Position numbers and translations under genes: made by a program
Notes under the pieces: model-generated
Told to the model about the DNA's origin: nothing
The model's database searches: none
What the model saw: only the letters and a program-made list of their open reading frames with translations
Shown: positions 1-10,089 of the stretch, in pieces
Numbering within the stretch: the stretch's first letter is position 1
Layout of the letters: every line of letters starts with the position of its first letter
Source of the DNA: Favolaschia claudopus
Lineage: Eukaryota > Basidiomycota > Agaricomycetes > Agaricales > Mycenaceae
DNA: 64,000 nt
Direction: 5' to 3'
Assembly: GCA_037176885.1 (NCBI GenBank)
Contig: JAWWNJ010000151.1
Coordinates: forward strand, 62,001 to 126,000

Positions 1-817
1 CCTTCGTGCTATTTGGCCCATACCGATGCCCTCCATCACCCAGATACGAGCTGCGCAGCTTCCTCAAACTAGGGACCACCAAGGTATTTTCTTTCTTTTC
101 AATTTACCGACACCCTTTAAATGTCTGTAGCCTATCACCACCCTTCAATCTGCAGCATCCTTCGCTTGCGACATACTGATCACAACTTACCTCTGCTTGT
201 TCCTCAAAAGCCAGAAGGGCGATATGATCAAGTCGGTTTCTTCGTCTTCTTTTCTCGATGGACACAGCATTGATCTCGTCAAACAGAACTAATTTGATGA
301 TGGACCGACTCATTCACGACGCTATTAATTGTGGTGTGCTCACCGCTTTGTCCTCTGGCATGAACATGGTCTTGGTCAGTCTGTCCCTTTCTCGGTTTGT
401 GCCTCACAGCTAACGAAGTATATGATTGCAGTTCTTGGCCGTCCCCGACACTTTCTGGTTCTTCCTCGGTCTCGCTCCTAGCAGTAATCGTTCGTGGCAG
501 TTTGTTATTGTGCCTTGCTCTCCATACTAACGCGGTGGCTGCTTGCGCAGTGTACATGAACAGCATGATGGCGACGTATGCTTCCTAAATTCTGGTCGAC
601 GACCGTATTAATGACTTAAGAATGTCTATACAGGCTTAATGGACGCCATCAAATCCGCAAGACGTTTAACGACAAAGAATGGAACTCAATCCCGATTGGT
701 ACACTAGCCACAAGTCCGGGCGGCGATTCCAGGTCCAATCAGGACCAGGATTCCTTTGCCGCCGTGGAATTCGCAAAGACTACTTCACTAGCTTCTGTCG
801 CCTCTAGCGCTGTCTGA
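1..817 (+). CDS. DUF6534-type multi-spanning membrane protein, 3' part (spliced, runs off the left edge)
   Basis: Conceptual splicing joins <1-83, 156-231, 287-374, 432-483, 551-575 and 634-817 (TGA at 815-817); exons 2-6 plus the last base of exon 1 give a clean 142-codon frame. The product has hydrophobic stretches (ASFACDILITTYLCLFL; AINCGVLTAL followed by FLAVPDTFWFFLGL) and ends with MYMNSMMATLNGR plus a Ser/Asp-rich tail. A YxNSLLATLNxR-like signature near the C terminus is how I recognise the basidiomycete DUF6534 family (usually seven membrane segments, function unknown). Introns at 84-155, 375-431, 484-550 and 576-633 have normal borders; 484-550 has a CTAAC branch site. The 232-286 donor (GTCGGT) is weak and was chosen because it keeps the frame. 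N-terminal exons lie outside the window. Fairly sure of the family, less of exon 1. Confidence 0.72.
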
Positions 818-1373
818 ATCTCCCAACGGAAGAGCGTGCCGTCGCTCACCCACTCCTCCTCCCCCAATTCAACTTGGGGGTAGTTTTATTCCGATCTGTT
901 TCTCCGCCTTCGTATTCGTTAGAATTCATGCTTGGTAGATGTTACACAATGGTTGTCGGCAATGCTTCACACTCCGACATCAGCGCATTCAGTGGTACGG
1001 CGTTTTTTCTCATCGTACAGGGACATTAAGGATAACTGTTGACTGTAAGAAATCGTCGCATATCATGTACAAAAGGAATGATTGTTGAGGATTCTTGAAT
1101 TTGCGCCAAGTGGCCTGGTGTCGCAAATTTATTGAGCCAGAGCTCCCCCGAAACCCGATTGGGCGCCCAAGGAAGATGCCTGCGCCTACACCTCTTCTAT
1201 TCGTCTTGGAAACGAGGTGTATAGCTTTACATTTGTGCTTCAATGTCAATAACAACAAGCGGCCAGACACGCACCGTTCGTGGGATGCCTGCAGTTAGTA
1301 TTCGGTCGAAGAAGATCTTGACAACCGCAAATCCCAACCCTCTCCATTCCATTTCACTCCATCTTCGCCTTCT
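818..1373. other. Intergenic, no gene recognised
   Basis: This is the 3' flank of the DUF6534-type gene. Short overlapping ORFs on both strands show no recognisable domain, and I see no element ends. Confidence 0.4.
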
Positions 1374-1661
1374 TTGCCACCAGCGACATCGACTTTGCCG
1401 AAACCGCGCCTTGTTAACACATCAACTTCTGCGACGAGCACAAGCTCGAGCACTATTCCCGTGGTTGAACCAGATGAGGAGAATGAAGATGGAGACCATA
1501 CACGGCTGCTTGAAGATGGATTGGGCCATGACGACGACGACGAGGAGAATGGGGAGGATGACCCCGACCCTAATTCATTACCGGAGCAGGGAAACACAAA
1601 ACCATCCCGTCCGATTTGTCCCCTCCCCGAATGGCTTGAGCAGATGCATCTGAGCGCGTAG
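1374..1661 (+). CDS. Short acidic low-complexity ORF, hypothetical
   Basis: 95 codons. A Ser/Thr-rich start is followed by a strongly acidic stretch (residues about 33-68: DEENEDGD, GHDDDDEENGEDDPD) and a tail PLPEWLEQMHLSA. I do not recognise it. A compositionally biased reading frame can be open by chance, and the opposite strand is also open here. It could be an exon of a larger nuclear-type protein or a transposon gag fragment. No convincing promoter or splice site is visible. Confidence 0.2.
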   Translation: MPPATSTLPKPRLVNTSTSATSTSSSTIPVVEPDEENEDGDHTRLLEDGLGHDDDDEENGEDDPDPNSLPEQGNTKPSRPICPLPEWLEQMHLSA

Positions 1662-1707
1662 ACGGACTACCTGCACTGTATCGTGTTGCCAATGTGTACT
1701 CGGGGTC

Positions 1708-1800
1708 GTAGGCGCATATACGCGCTGGACTGGGGCGGATACAACGCCAAAACGTACGCGCATGTAGGCGCTGGACTGGGGCGCATACAACGCAAAAGTG
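1708..1800 (+). repeat. Two-unit tandem duplication, 46-bp period
   Basis: The core GCGCTGGACTGGGGCG followed by ATACAACGC occurs at 1722-1748 and again at 1768-1793 with one substitution. Confidence 0.7.
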
Positions 1801-1821
1801 GAGAGTAGTGCAGTCCAAGAT

Positions 1822-1995
1822 TAAAATACGAAATATTATAACAATATTATATCGACGATAATACGGATACGATACGGGTCAGGCCTGTGTCCCAGATTAT
1901 TATTATTCAATGTTATAATAATATTATAAATATGAGTATAATACGATATGCTGGGACCGTATTATCCGTATTATTTTCGTATTATTTGGGGGGAG
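1822..1995. repeat. AT-rich palindromic repeat (GTATTATAATACGATA type)
   Basis: Inverted copies of ATTATAACAATATTAT, CGTATTATT and AATACGATA fill the stretch around a short GC-rich centre. The same motifs recur at 2306-2381 and 3068-3140, where a second copy has been split by the TA-flanked element at 2384-3065. Probably a small AT-rich MITE; its ends are not defined. Confidence 0.45.
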
Positions 1996-2305
1996 TCTGC
2001 AGTTGAAGCTGGCCTTGGAACTGACAAGTTGAATCTTCTGCCGAGGAAGTGCCGAGGATCACCTGTCAGGCGCCGAAGTCCGATCAGATTTTCTCCCAAA
2101 TGAGGTCAATCAGTGATGGATAATCATTTTGCTGGCAGGTTTGGTGCACGGCATGTGCATAGGCAGCAAAGAAAGTTGAACCATGGCTTGAATTTGCAAC
2201 AAAATCATGGCTCATCGAGTGTGCAACATGCACATGTGCTCCATACATCGAGAGGAGTTCAATTCTGCGCTAATATAGCCAAAAAAAATCCTACATCGAA
2301 GAGGC
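1996..2305. other. Intergenic, nothing recognised
   Basis: Only short ORFs without domain features. The right border is the second AT-rich repeat. Confidence 0.4.
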
Positions 2306-2383
2306 AGGTCGTATTAAATTATAACAAAATTATATCGTGATACAGCTTGTTATAATACGATATTGTTAAGTACAGATACGATA

Positions 2384-3065
2384 CAGTGCCGGACACGCAA
2401 AGTCGACAATGTTGATTGCCGGCGAACGGGAATTTTGGGGATAAATCTGACTTCAGATTCGGATTCACCGAGCCCTGAAAAGCTCAAAAAACCACCTCCG
2501 ACGTTTTTCCCACGACATTTTGGCTATGGCCAAATTTTTGAGGTCAAAAATCGAAACTGTGTGTACCCCTTTTGAGCTCCGAGCGCAAAATTACTGATCC
2601 TTGGCAGGTGTAAGTGGAAGGGTGACGGCCTGAACTACAATCTGAGCGGTAATCCGTGCAAATTTTCAGCACCAACCCACGGCAGCGGCACGGCATGGTG
2701 GTCGGCAAGCTTGACAGTGATAGAATTGATCAACTTGATATAAGTTGTCCAAATACGGCGATGTTTCCCAAGGAATTTGTGCCAAAACGGCTCGTGAAAT
2801 TGCTTTGATGTTATCAGGGACAAAACTAGCTCGATTAACGGAGTCGTTTGCGCTATGTTTCGTAATTTTCCCATGAAATCTCGGTGTTCGGCCAAAATTT
2901 TGGGGTCAATTTTGTTTGATTTTGAGTTTTGGGGAAATCGGCTCGTGCAGAACCGTTGTTTGGGTCTATAACAAGATGGTTACACAGAAAACTAGCCGCC
3001 TGAGCATGTGTCACACCTTCCATAAATGGAAGATCACAGTTGTCGACTTTGCGTGTCCGGCACTG
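2384..3065. mobile_element. Tc1/mariner-type non-autonomous element, 682 bp, TA target duplication
   Basis: Terminal inverted repeats (TIRs) begin CAGTGCCGGACACGCAAAG and continue about 26 bp. The element is flanked by TA at 2382-2383 and 3066-3067. A TA duplication with a CAGT-type terminus is typical of Tc1/mariner. No transposase ORF is present, so it would depend on an enzyme in trans. It sits inside an AT-rich repeat whose halves continue on either side. Confidence 0.75.
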
Positions 3066-3267
3066 TACACCTCTGGAACTCGCGATACGATAAGGATATA
3101 ATATGATATGGCAAAAATCGTATTATTATCGTAATATGGACAGCACTAGTGGAGAGGCATGGAAGGAAGGTTCGAAGGTAATGGTATGGCCCGCGTAAGC
3201 GCCGGGGATACAGAAGGATCAGCGCGAAGGCGCTTAAGTAAGAAAGGGACAGGGAATGTAAAACGTA

Positions 3268-3510
3268 CTGTACCAATCTGTATGGAGGCAACGCTCCGAG
3301 GTGCGTTACGAAATTTTTGGGTTACCTCGTAGCAACGGGTTGCCTTTTATGGTAATTTGCTTGCCTAATAAGGAAAATACGGCCCCGCAGGGCCGAAAAA
3401 TTTCCATATTTGGCCCCGAAATCGCCCAAAATTTCGCGTTACGCGGCGATTTAGGCAACATTTTGAGGGCCGCGTTACGCGTTACGTTGCTACCATACAG
3501 ATTGGTACAG
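3268..3510. mobile_element. TA-flanked MITE, 243 bp, CTGTACCAATCTG termini
   Basis: TIRs of about 26 bp (CTGTACCAATCTGTATGG, then GCAACG) with TA at 3266-3267 and 3511-3512. The first six bases match the CTGTAC ends of the elements at 45930, 51777 and 59105, suggesting one mariner-like superfamily. Confidence 0.7.
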
Positions 3511-3512
3511 TA

Positions 3513-4005
3513 GGCGGGAAGGGCTAGCCAAAAGCCATGGAGGAGCGTAGTAAACCCCAGATGCGGCGCAGGAAATGTGGAATAGAATTGCAAAACGAGA
3601 GGTTGCGCTTTACAGCGCCTCCTGAAAATAATGGCAAACACCAATTTTTTTTCGCGCGTTTCCCAAAAAGGAAATTTCTCTTCTGCCTCTTCCTTCCGCC
3701 TCATCTCGTGGTTCCTGGTGTTCCTACTCTACCCGAATCGTTTTCGAGCGCTTCGCAGCTCTTCATTCTACACTTTATGTCCATTACTCGAAGGAAAATC
3801 TTCTCATTTCGATCCGATAAGCGCTCAAGAGCTGCTACGCTTTTGGCGCTGCCCTGTGCTACTTCTCTGGGCTAGTAGGACTTTCGACACATCCTATACA
3901 ATTATCTATGGTCTGTGCAACAATAGCTGCAGCAATTTTACAGAAGTGGCGCCAGTACTTTGCGGGAAGAATATTGCGCAGTAGAGCAGGACACAAGACG
4001 TAAAG
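3513..4005. other. Intergenic; carries a short dispersed repeat
   Basis: No recognisable gene. About 3600-3690 matches 39400-39480 in inverted orientation (a run of T/A beside CGCG and TTTCCCAAAAAGGAAA), so part of it is another decayed repeat. Confidence 0.4.
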
Positions 4006-4696
4006 ATACAGTGGTGGCAAATAGAAATTGCCGTGGCTTTTTAGCCAAAATCTTGCTGTATACTTCACCGAATGACCTGAAATAAGATGTGGAGATAAAT
4101 ATATGATACCTCTGTACCGCTTAGAACACTCAGCTATATATTATGCCCTGACAATGCATCAATAACAGGACAGTTTCTGATTATTGCCATATCTGGAAAA
4201 GCTCAATGTATCCTCAGCAAAAAAGTGTCATAATAGGATGAAAGTACTTGAAAAACAATGCTAGTTCTCACTTTGATTGACTGGAATTGACCCTCATTTG
4301 AGCTCACAACGGCCGCTCGAAGTTGGTCATTTTAGCTATTTTTTCTGAATTTTCTGCTATTTTGGGTGAAAATGACCAACTTCGAGCGGCCGTTGTGAGC
4401 TCAAATGAGGGTCAATTCCAGTCAATCAAAGTGAGAACTAGCATTGTTTTTCAAGTACTTTCATCCTATTATGACACTTTTTTGCTGAGGATACATTGAG
4501 CTTTTCCAGATATGGCAATAATCAGAAACTGTCCTGTTATTGATGCATTGTCAGGGCATAATATATAGCTGAGTGTTCTAAGCGGTACAGAGGTATCATA
4601 TATTTATCTCCACATCTTATTTCAGGTCATTCGGTGAAGTATACAGCAAGATTTTGGCTAAAAAGCCACGGCAATTTCTATTTGCCACCACTGTAT
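4006..4696. repeat. Giant perfect inverted repeat, 328-bp arms, 35-nt loop
   Basis: Left arm 4006-4333 and right arm 4369-4696 are exact reverse complements wherever I compared them (about a dozen segments covering most of the arm). The spacer 4334-4368 is AT-rich. Both arms include the same short reading frame starting MKYTARFWLKSHG. No TA or 8-bp duplication is evident outside. A transcript through it would fold into a roughly 330-bp duplex, a possible small-RNA source. It could be a fold-back transposon, a recent palindromic duplication or an assembly artefact; the sequence does not decide. Confidence 0.9.
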
Positions 4697-5298
4697 GTGA
4701 CGAATTCTTGTGCCTTATATCCACTGTTCATCTTCTCAGCCGGATTTCTGGGGGGTTTGTCGAAACATCCAGGAAGGTATTTAGCAGCCCGCGCAACTTT
4801 CTCGCTATGTTGTTTCCAGACGTCGCCTGTCAGAACCACCCAGTCCCACGAATCCTTGTCATCATCAGGATCACAAGGCATAGCACCGCGCCAAAGTGAA
4901 AGGAACAAATCCGGAAGATTCAGACAACAAAGATTCGACCTGAAGGAAGGCCGCTAAACAGGCTGGGGCCGGAAATACCTGGAGTGGATAGTTTAAGTTG
5001 CCGCGACAGCATCAATGCGGAAGCGCCTGAGATGCTTGGATGTCCGTTGACAAGTCTTAAGACAGGATATGCACAGTGGGATTTGTGATTGATCGGATCG
5101 GATTGGATTGTCGATGAGGGAATTCCTAAGAGTACAGCTTGCTCTTCCTCGTATTTTTGGGGCTATTGATGCTTGCTCGTTCTTGGAATTGCATGGCTTT
5201 GATTTGGCTCAAGGTGTTCTTCGGAATCGGCACTCGGAGTCTAGGACTCTAGGACGCAAGAAGGGAAGCTAGTAGCCTTGCGGTGGTGGGAAAGATCA
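4697..5298. other. Intergenic, no gene recognised
   Basis: 3' flank of the minus-strand integrase pseudogene. Overlapping short ORFs extend from the inverted-repeat arm but show no domain. Confidence 0.4.
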
Positions 5299-6255
5299 TC
5301 AAGGACCCAGATAAATATGTCGAATGTATAAGATTGGATAGATTGAGAACCTCAGTATGAGGGATGAATCGATGAAGATGGGTTTTGGGGCCCAATCTTG
5401 TTCCATCTCGTCAAACAGTTCGGGAGAGACAATAACCTGAGTTCCTGTAGGTTGGATAAAAGCAGGCAGTGGACTGCACACTTGCCTTGTAATCCTCAGT
5501 CCCGTATAAATGAGGCTTCGCTGCGATCAAATCCGGGATACCTTGAGGTATGACTTTGTTCTTGTCTGGACGTCTGGGTGTTGAATTGAATCGACGGACC
5601 CATGCATCGATCTCGGCTTGCAGCCATGGAATTGCAAGCCATCGAAACACAAGACTAGAAATTGACTAGTCAGATTTAGATTCGGAACAACGACTTGAGC
5701 AAGATACTTCTGCAAGGGGTTGTTGATATCATAAAGTCCACTGTGCACACCTCGATCCAGCACATTTTCAAACCCGGGAGTAAACTATCGTCTGAATACA
5801 GACCAGATAGATTCTGGTTCAACATATACTTTTTGTCATCCAACGATGCTGTCTTGTGCCAACTAGGGTGGTATCGAGCCGTTGCCGAATTACCGTATGG
5901 CAATTTGCGATGCCATAGTTCTCAGGGCCAAGGTCACTCTGAGTAATCAAAGGAACACCTACCATTGTGAGCTCGTCATACACTTGAGCAGATTCACAGA
6001 GCATAACTTACCTCCGACAAGCCAAAGAATCTGGCCGGAATACGGATCTAGTCCAAGATGAGGCAGTAACCCAAAGCGCTTCCATTTATTGTGCTGGTCA
6101 AAACAGACGACATCCATGACACCTGCTGACCAAAACCGCTTCCGCTTGAATTTTTTGAAAAGGCGTTGTTTCACAGCCTCTGGCTCTACGTCTTTCAGGA
6201 ATTTGCTGAGAGATTTTCTTTTGAAACAGCCTATTAGCAGTAGTAGTAGAAAGAT
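5299..6255 (-). pseudogene. Basidiomycete integrase-core protein, decayed multi-exon copy
   Basis: Exons on the minus strand: 6255-6012, 5958-5708, 5654-5486 and 5436-5299. The parts read like the spliced integrase-core family common in mushrooms: KFKRKRFWSAG then CFDQHNKWKRFG (first catalytic Asp of a DDE set, about 6099), GLDPYSGQILWLV, then TQSDLGPENYGIAN (second Asp), VEPESIWS (candidate Glu), YDINNPLQK, FRWLAIPWLQAEIDAW and STPRRPDKNKV, ending SPELFDEMEQDWAP. The last intron has a GC donor (AAG/GCAAGT). An in-frame TAG at 5787-5785 follows VFRR, and about 20 residues expected between the first two catalytic blocks are missing. I call it a pseudogene on those two lesions. Its 5' end is fused to an unrelated gag-like frame. 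Confidence 0.72.
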
Positions 6256-7494
6256 GTTCTCCTTGTCCTTCGGGGGAACCGGGAGAGTTTGGATTGAGTC
6301 GGCGGGAACGTCATCCACCAGGGCCGCTTTGACTCTATCGTGGGCGTCAGGTACGAGGTTCCGAAAGGACGGGCCACCACAGAAGAGGACGGCGAGGAGG
6401 TGACTGTCCGGGTCGTTCTTGATCTGTGCCTTCAGCGCGTCGGGTACGTTGGCGAGGCACGTATAGGCACCGATAACGGGGGGCTCCCAATGGCCTTCGC
6501 TATACTGATATTTTGGCGTGGCGCTGGCGATCAGCTCCTCTGGGCCGTCGGGCGTCGGGTCGGGGCGTTTGGGGGTATTCCGCAGGTGGGGGTTGTCGTC
6601 TGGGTGGGCGGGCGTTTCCCTCGCATGTTCGTCAATGTCGGGGTATTCGCTAAACTGGACGGGAGTGGCGGTATCGCGTTCATCGCCGTCGCTTTGTTCA
6701 TCGTGGTTACTGTGTTCATCGTGGACGCTGCGGGCGTCGTCCTCCATATCGACCGGGTCGGTGTTTTCTAGCGGTGCAGAAGGGTTGGGTGGTGGTCCAT
6801 TGCTAATGAGGCCGGTTGCCCCTCCAGCCGCAAGGGCGTGGGCTCCGCCGTGGGTCTGTGCTGGTGCGCGCACCGCATTCGCGTGTGCGGCGCCGTGGTC
6901 GGTCCCATTGGGGGTCGGCGGGGGCGCTTCTGTCCATGAGGAGACCGCTGCGGAGTTGGTTGATCGAGGGGGCAGTTCGGTTGTCAACGTTTGCGTCTCC
7001 AACAAAGGGCATATGCTCGTCTGCGCAAATTGGGAGCAGGCCCAGTACGAAATAAATACCGTCGTACCTTCGTCTATCAAGACCTTTTCTACCTCTTCGT
7101 GGTCGGAGTTTTCCGAGTGCGAGAGGTAGCCGGTGTTTGGCCTCCTGCTATGGCGGCTGGAGACCGAGAGTGTGGGTGAGACGCTGCCGTCGCGTGGGGT
7201 CGATTTCCCGCTTGGACGTCTGATTCCGTGGGTATCGCTTTGTGGGGGGAGGTTCAGTTCAGCTAATGTAGACCCAGTTTTTTTTTTTTTTTTGCTAAAG
7301 AAGAGGTTGTCGGGCGGGTTCCGGGGTGGAACCTCTGTCGATGGGTACCTCTGTTTTTCCTCACGTCTGGTGACGGAACGATGGGTGTCCCGCGGTTTGG
7401 TAGCAAGGAGGGCGCGTCTGCGTCGCCTTCCGTACGCGTCGTCCGCTTTGTTAGAGGGAGCCACGGAGTTTGGAGTGTGGGATGTGGAAGACAT
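6256..7494 (-). CDS. Gag-like N-terminal ORF fused in frame to the integrase pseudogene
   Basis: An open frame runs from 7614; I choose the Met at 7494 (MSSTSHTPNS) because a TATA-like box lies about 100 bp upstream. Residues after this start are basic and Ser/Arg-rich (YGRRRRRALLATK; a KKKKK run from a poly-T tract near 7279), then Pro/Ala-rich and acidic. About 6490-6256 encodes a more conserved stretch: NVPDALKAQIKNDPDSHLL, AVLFCGGPSF and PVPPKDKEN, resembling an agaric gag-like hypothetical protein. The frame then passes straight into integrase sequence (LLLLLIGCFKRK) near 6255. The family normally continues differently after KDKEN, so the joint looks like a rearrangement. An intron near 7055-7009 is possible. 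Confidence 0.45.
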
Positions 7495-7587
7495 GCAGCG
7501 TCGACGCGTGACGTGGCCAAAAATATCATCGCCGTTTCGACTTTTGCGGTCTGAGACGTTCGCATTCAGAGCTGAACATTCAGGAGG

Positions 7588-7602
7588 CTTTATATATAAG
7601 GT
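7588..7602 (-). promoter_or_regulatory. TATA-like box upstream of the minus-strand gag-like ORF
   Basis: The minus strand reads CCTTATATATAAAGCC here, about 100 bp before the ATG at 7494. Position and sequence suit a core promoter; no transcript evidence. Confidence 0.35.
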
Positions 7603-7614
7603 ATTTAAGTACAT

Positions 7615-8428
7615 TTCATGTACTGAAGCCAGCTAGGTTGTGCTGTAGAGAGGTTGTGCTCTTCGACAGGTTACGTCGACGGCCATTTTTAGCGGCCAGC
7701 GCGGGTTGTGCGCTCCTCGAGGTTGTTGGGGTCCCGTATGTTGGAGGGTTGGGGGTTCACACACCTCCCCACCACCCAAAAGGACGGTGGAGGGCTGAGC
7801 GTACGTTCCTTCACCAATAGATGGTGGTGGTACCCCCTGTGCTCTTCTTGTTTTCATGTATACAGTGCCAGTCGCCACCTTTTCGGCACCCCTTTCCTTC
7901 CATTAGGCACGCGGACAAGTCGAAAAAGAGATTTTTCGAAGGGGGAGATAAGGGATATGGAGGCCCACCACGCTCACCATGGAGGGCCGACTCGATTAGA
8001 CCGCTACGGTACGCAATATCACCAGTGGAGGTCGTGATCGGCGACATCCGGAGCAGCAGCGCAGCAGATGGAGCCGACAATCCGACATCCACAAGGGATC
8101 AAGACAGCTGCAACGGCGGACGACCTGCGACTTGGACACAGGCTCAGCCCAGCGCCAACGCCCGTCTCCGCGACCGTGTGTGCTGAAAAGCTAGGTCCGG
8201 TGACATACAATCAGAATCTGACATAACAAATATTTGTCACTGACTGACAATTAATTATTTTCGAGGGAGAGCCCTGACATTTCTGACAATCGTCGTTGAC
8301 CTGCGGGGGATTGCCCATATGATTTTGAAAGCAGTCGAGCTCCGCTTGATGCAATTGATTTCAACACATCCAACAGTGATGTGCCGAGGGTGTGACTAGT
8401 GACCAACCTGTGGCAGTGGACACTTATT
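7615..8428. other. GC-rich intergenic stretch, no gene recognised
   Basis: Several ORFs are open on both strands from base composition alone. I looked for LTR borders (TG...CA with a tRNA-complementary site) and found none I could support. Confidence 0.35.
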
Positions 8429-9973
8429 CCAAAATATTTACGCTCGGCGTCACGCATCAGGGTGGTGCCGAGATGCCGTCGCGTGACCTGATCGCTCGGT
8501 GATCGTTCCCAATCGGGAAACTTGCTTTCGTATGAGAGCTTCATGCAATTGATACGAGCCGAAATGAGGAGAATATACTGTGATTTTTGTGTATTTCCAG
8601 CTGTTAGCCTCAGTTTTCGGCGGAATTTAGCGCGGCATCTCTGCCAAGTAGCTCATTCAAGCTGTTGTATGTATCCTTAAGTTGTTTTAACGCAGAGAAG
8701 GTGTCCCGGGTACATTTAGCGGAGAATCAGTGAAGAGAACCCGCTGATTTCCTTTTTGGGATGTTCAACTTGGCTTCGACGCGAATTTACGCCAAATATG
8801 CAGTCTCTTTCAACATTCTGAGGATACAGAATCATCCAGTGGGCCCAGTGGATCCTCCCCAAGGAGTGGTGAGAGCAGGGTGTGCCAGAATAAAGCACAT
8901 CGAATTTATTTTGCTGCGTAAGTGAATGTGGAGAGCGTAAGTAGCGTAAGTACTTACGCTGGGTAAATTTACGGTAAAGATCGTAAATTCTGTAAATCGG
9001 CCCTCGGCTAACGGTCTAGGGCTTTCCTAACGCAGTATATGACGGTAAATCCATCACGCCGCTTAGCGTTGTGATCAAGATTTACTTTCTCAACTTACTG
9101 CGTCAGTCCGCGCGTTTGCCATCGTTCAGACGCGTTTTGAGCGTGTCATATAATAGTATAAGCATGAAATCAAATTCTCCGCTCTAAAAAACGCGTCTTA
9201 TTGACGTGTACGACACGCAAATCAGCCAACTTACATCATCCCATCAAAACAATACTGAAGAGCAATATCGGACTTGCGCGTGTGCAGACCCGCACCGACG
9301 TCGAGGGTCAGTCCTAGTAAATGTATATGAGCACTCTAGCCCATTTTCTGAGGACGGGAGCCCGTTTTCGACCCCAAATAATTACTTTTTTGTGAAAACC
9401 TCGTGATTTGGAATGTGCTGCTTCCTCAGCTTCAGTAGGGAGTTGAGGGAACGTTCCTGATGTCAATATTACATGATTAATGAATATAGAGTATAGTTTG
9501 ACCCTATATACAGGAGTCCTACCTCTTAAAGAGCATGCACAAGTGGCAAACAAGCCACTGATTCCAACTGAGTCCAATTTTCTATCCCAAGAGCCATCAA
9601 CTCAATAGAGAGTCGTTCCCCCCTAATACCTCTCTTAGTCTGAGCTAGATGATGAGCTGTTGGGTCCAGAAATATAGCTGTATTGTTCCTTGAGCTCAGC
9701 AATGCACCCTGTATGTATATTACCTTGTTTCTCACGAAAAAGGGCTTAAAAAACATTGTTTTTCTTCCAGCAGGTAACTATAGACTCAATGGCTTGTCAA
9801 TGGAAATGGTCTTCCAATTAGAGCACTCAACATGCAGGAGCGCGCGAGGGTGTAGCTTGTTTCCTAAACAGGCAACAGATTGACAGCTGATGGCATTTTG
9901 ATGCCGACGCGGCGATTTACCGTGATGTGACATATTTACTGATCAAAACGTAAATATAAGCAGATAAAGAGAC
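8429..9973. repeat. Repeat A: intact copy of a 1.5-kb dispersed repeat (empty sites)
   Basis: Matches repeat B (40267-45029) over its whole length. Outer parts (8429 to about 8925 and about 9240 to 9973) align with B in reverse orientation, while the centre (about 8925-9258; GCGTAAGTAGCG and ACTTACGC) aligns in the same orientation. At 8637-8641, near 8986-8997 and at 9005-9012, A has the uninterrupted sequence where B carries a LINE, a 787-bp element and a hAT-like MITE. No intact protein is visible; a short minus-strand frame around 9314-9577 and its counterpart in B suggest old coding sequence. Confidence 0.8.
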
Positions 9974-10089
9974 TTATACAGGAAAATCGAGGCTGTGTAC
10001 ATGGAGTCATGGGGATGAAACGGGCAGATCTCGCCGTGAGCGGATGCGAACGCCGATCCGTCACAGCTGGGGTGCAGAGATTCTTAAAC
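9974..10089. other. Short spacer between repeat A and minisatellite
   Basis: No feature seen. Confidence 0.4.

Noticed and set aside
6340..7129. Plus-strand ORFs opposite the gag-like frame (143-203 codons)
   Set aside because: Antisense shadows of a GC-rich, repetitive minus-strand coding region.
7615..8250. LTR of a gypsy element upstream of the gag-like ORF
   Set aside because: No TG...CA borders, primer-binding site or second copy found.
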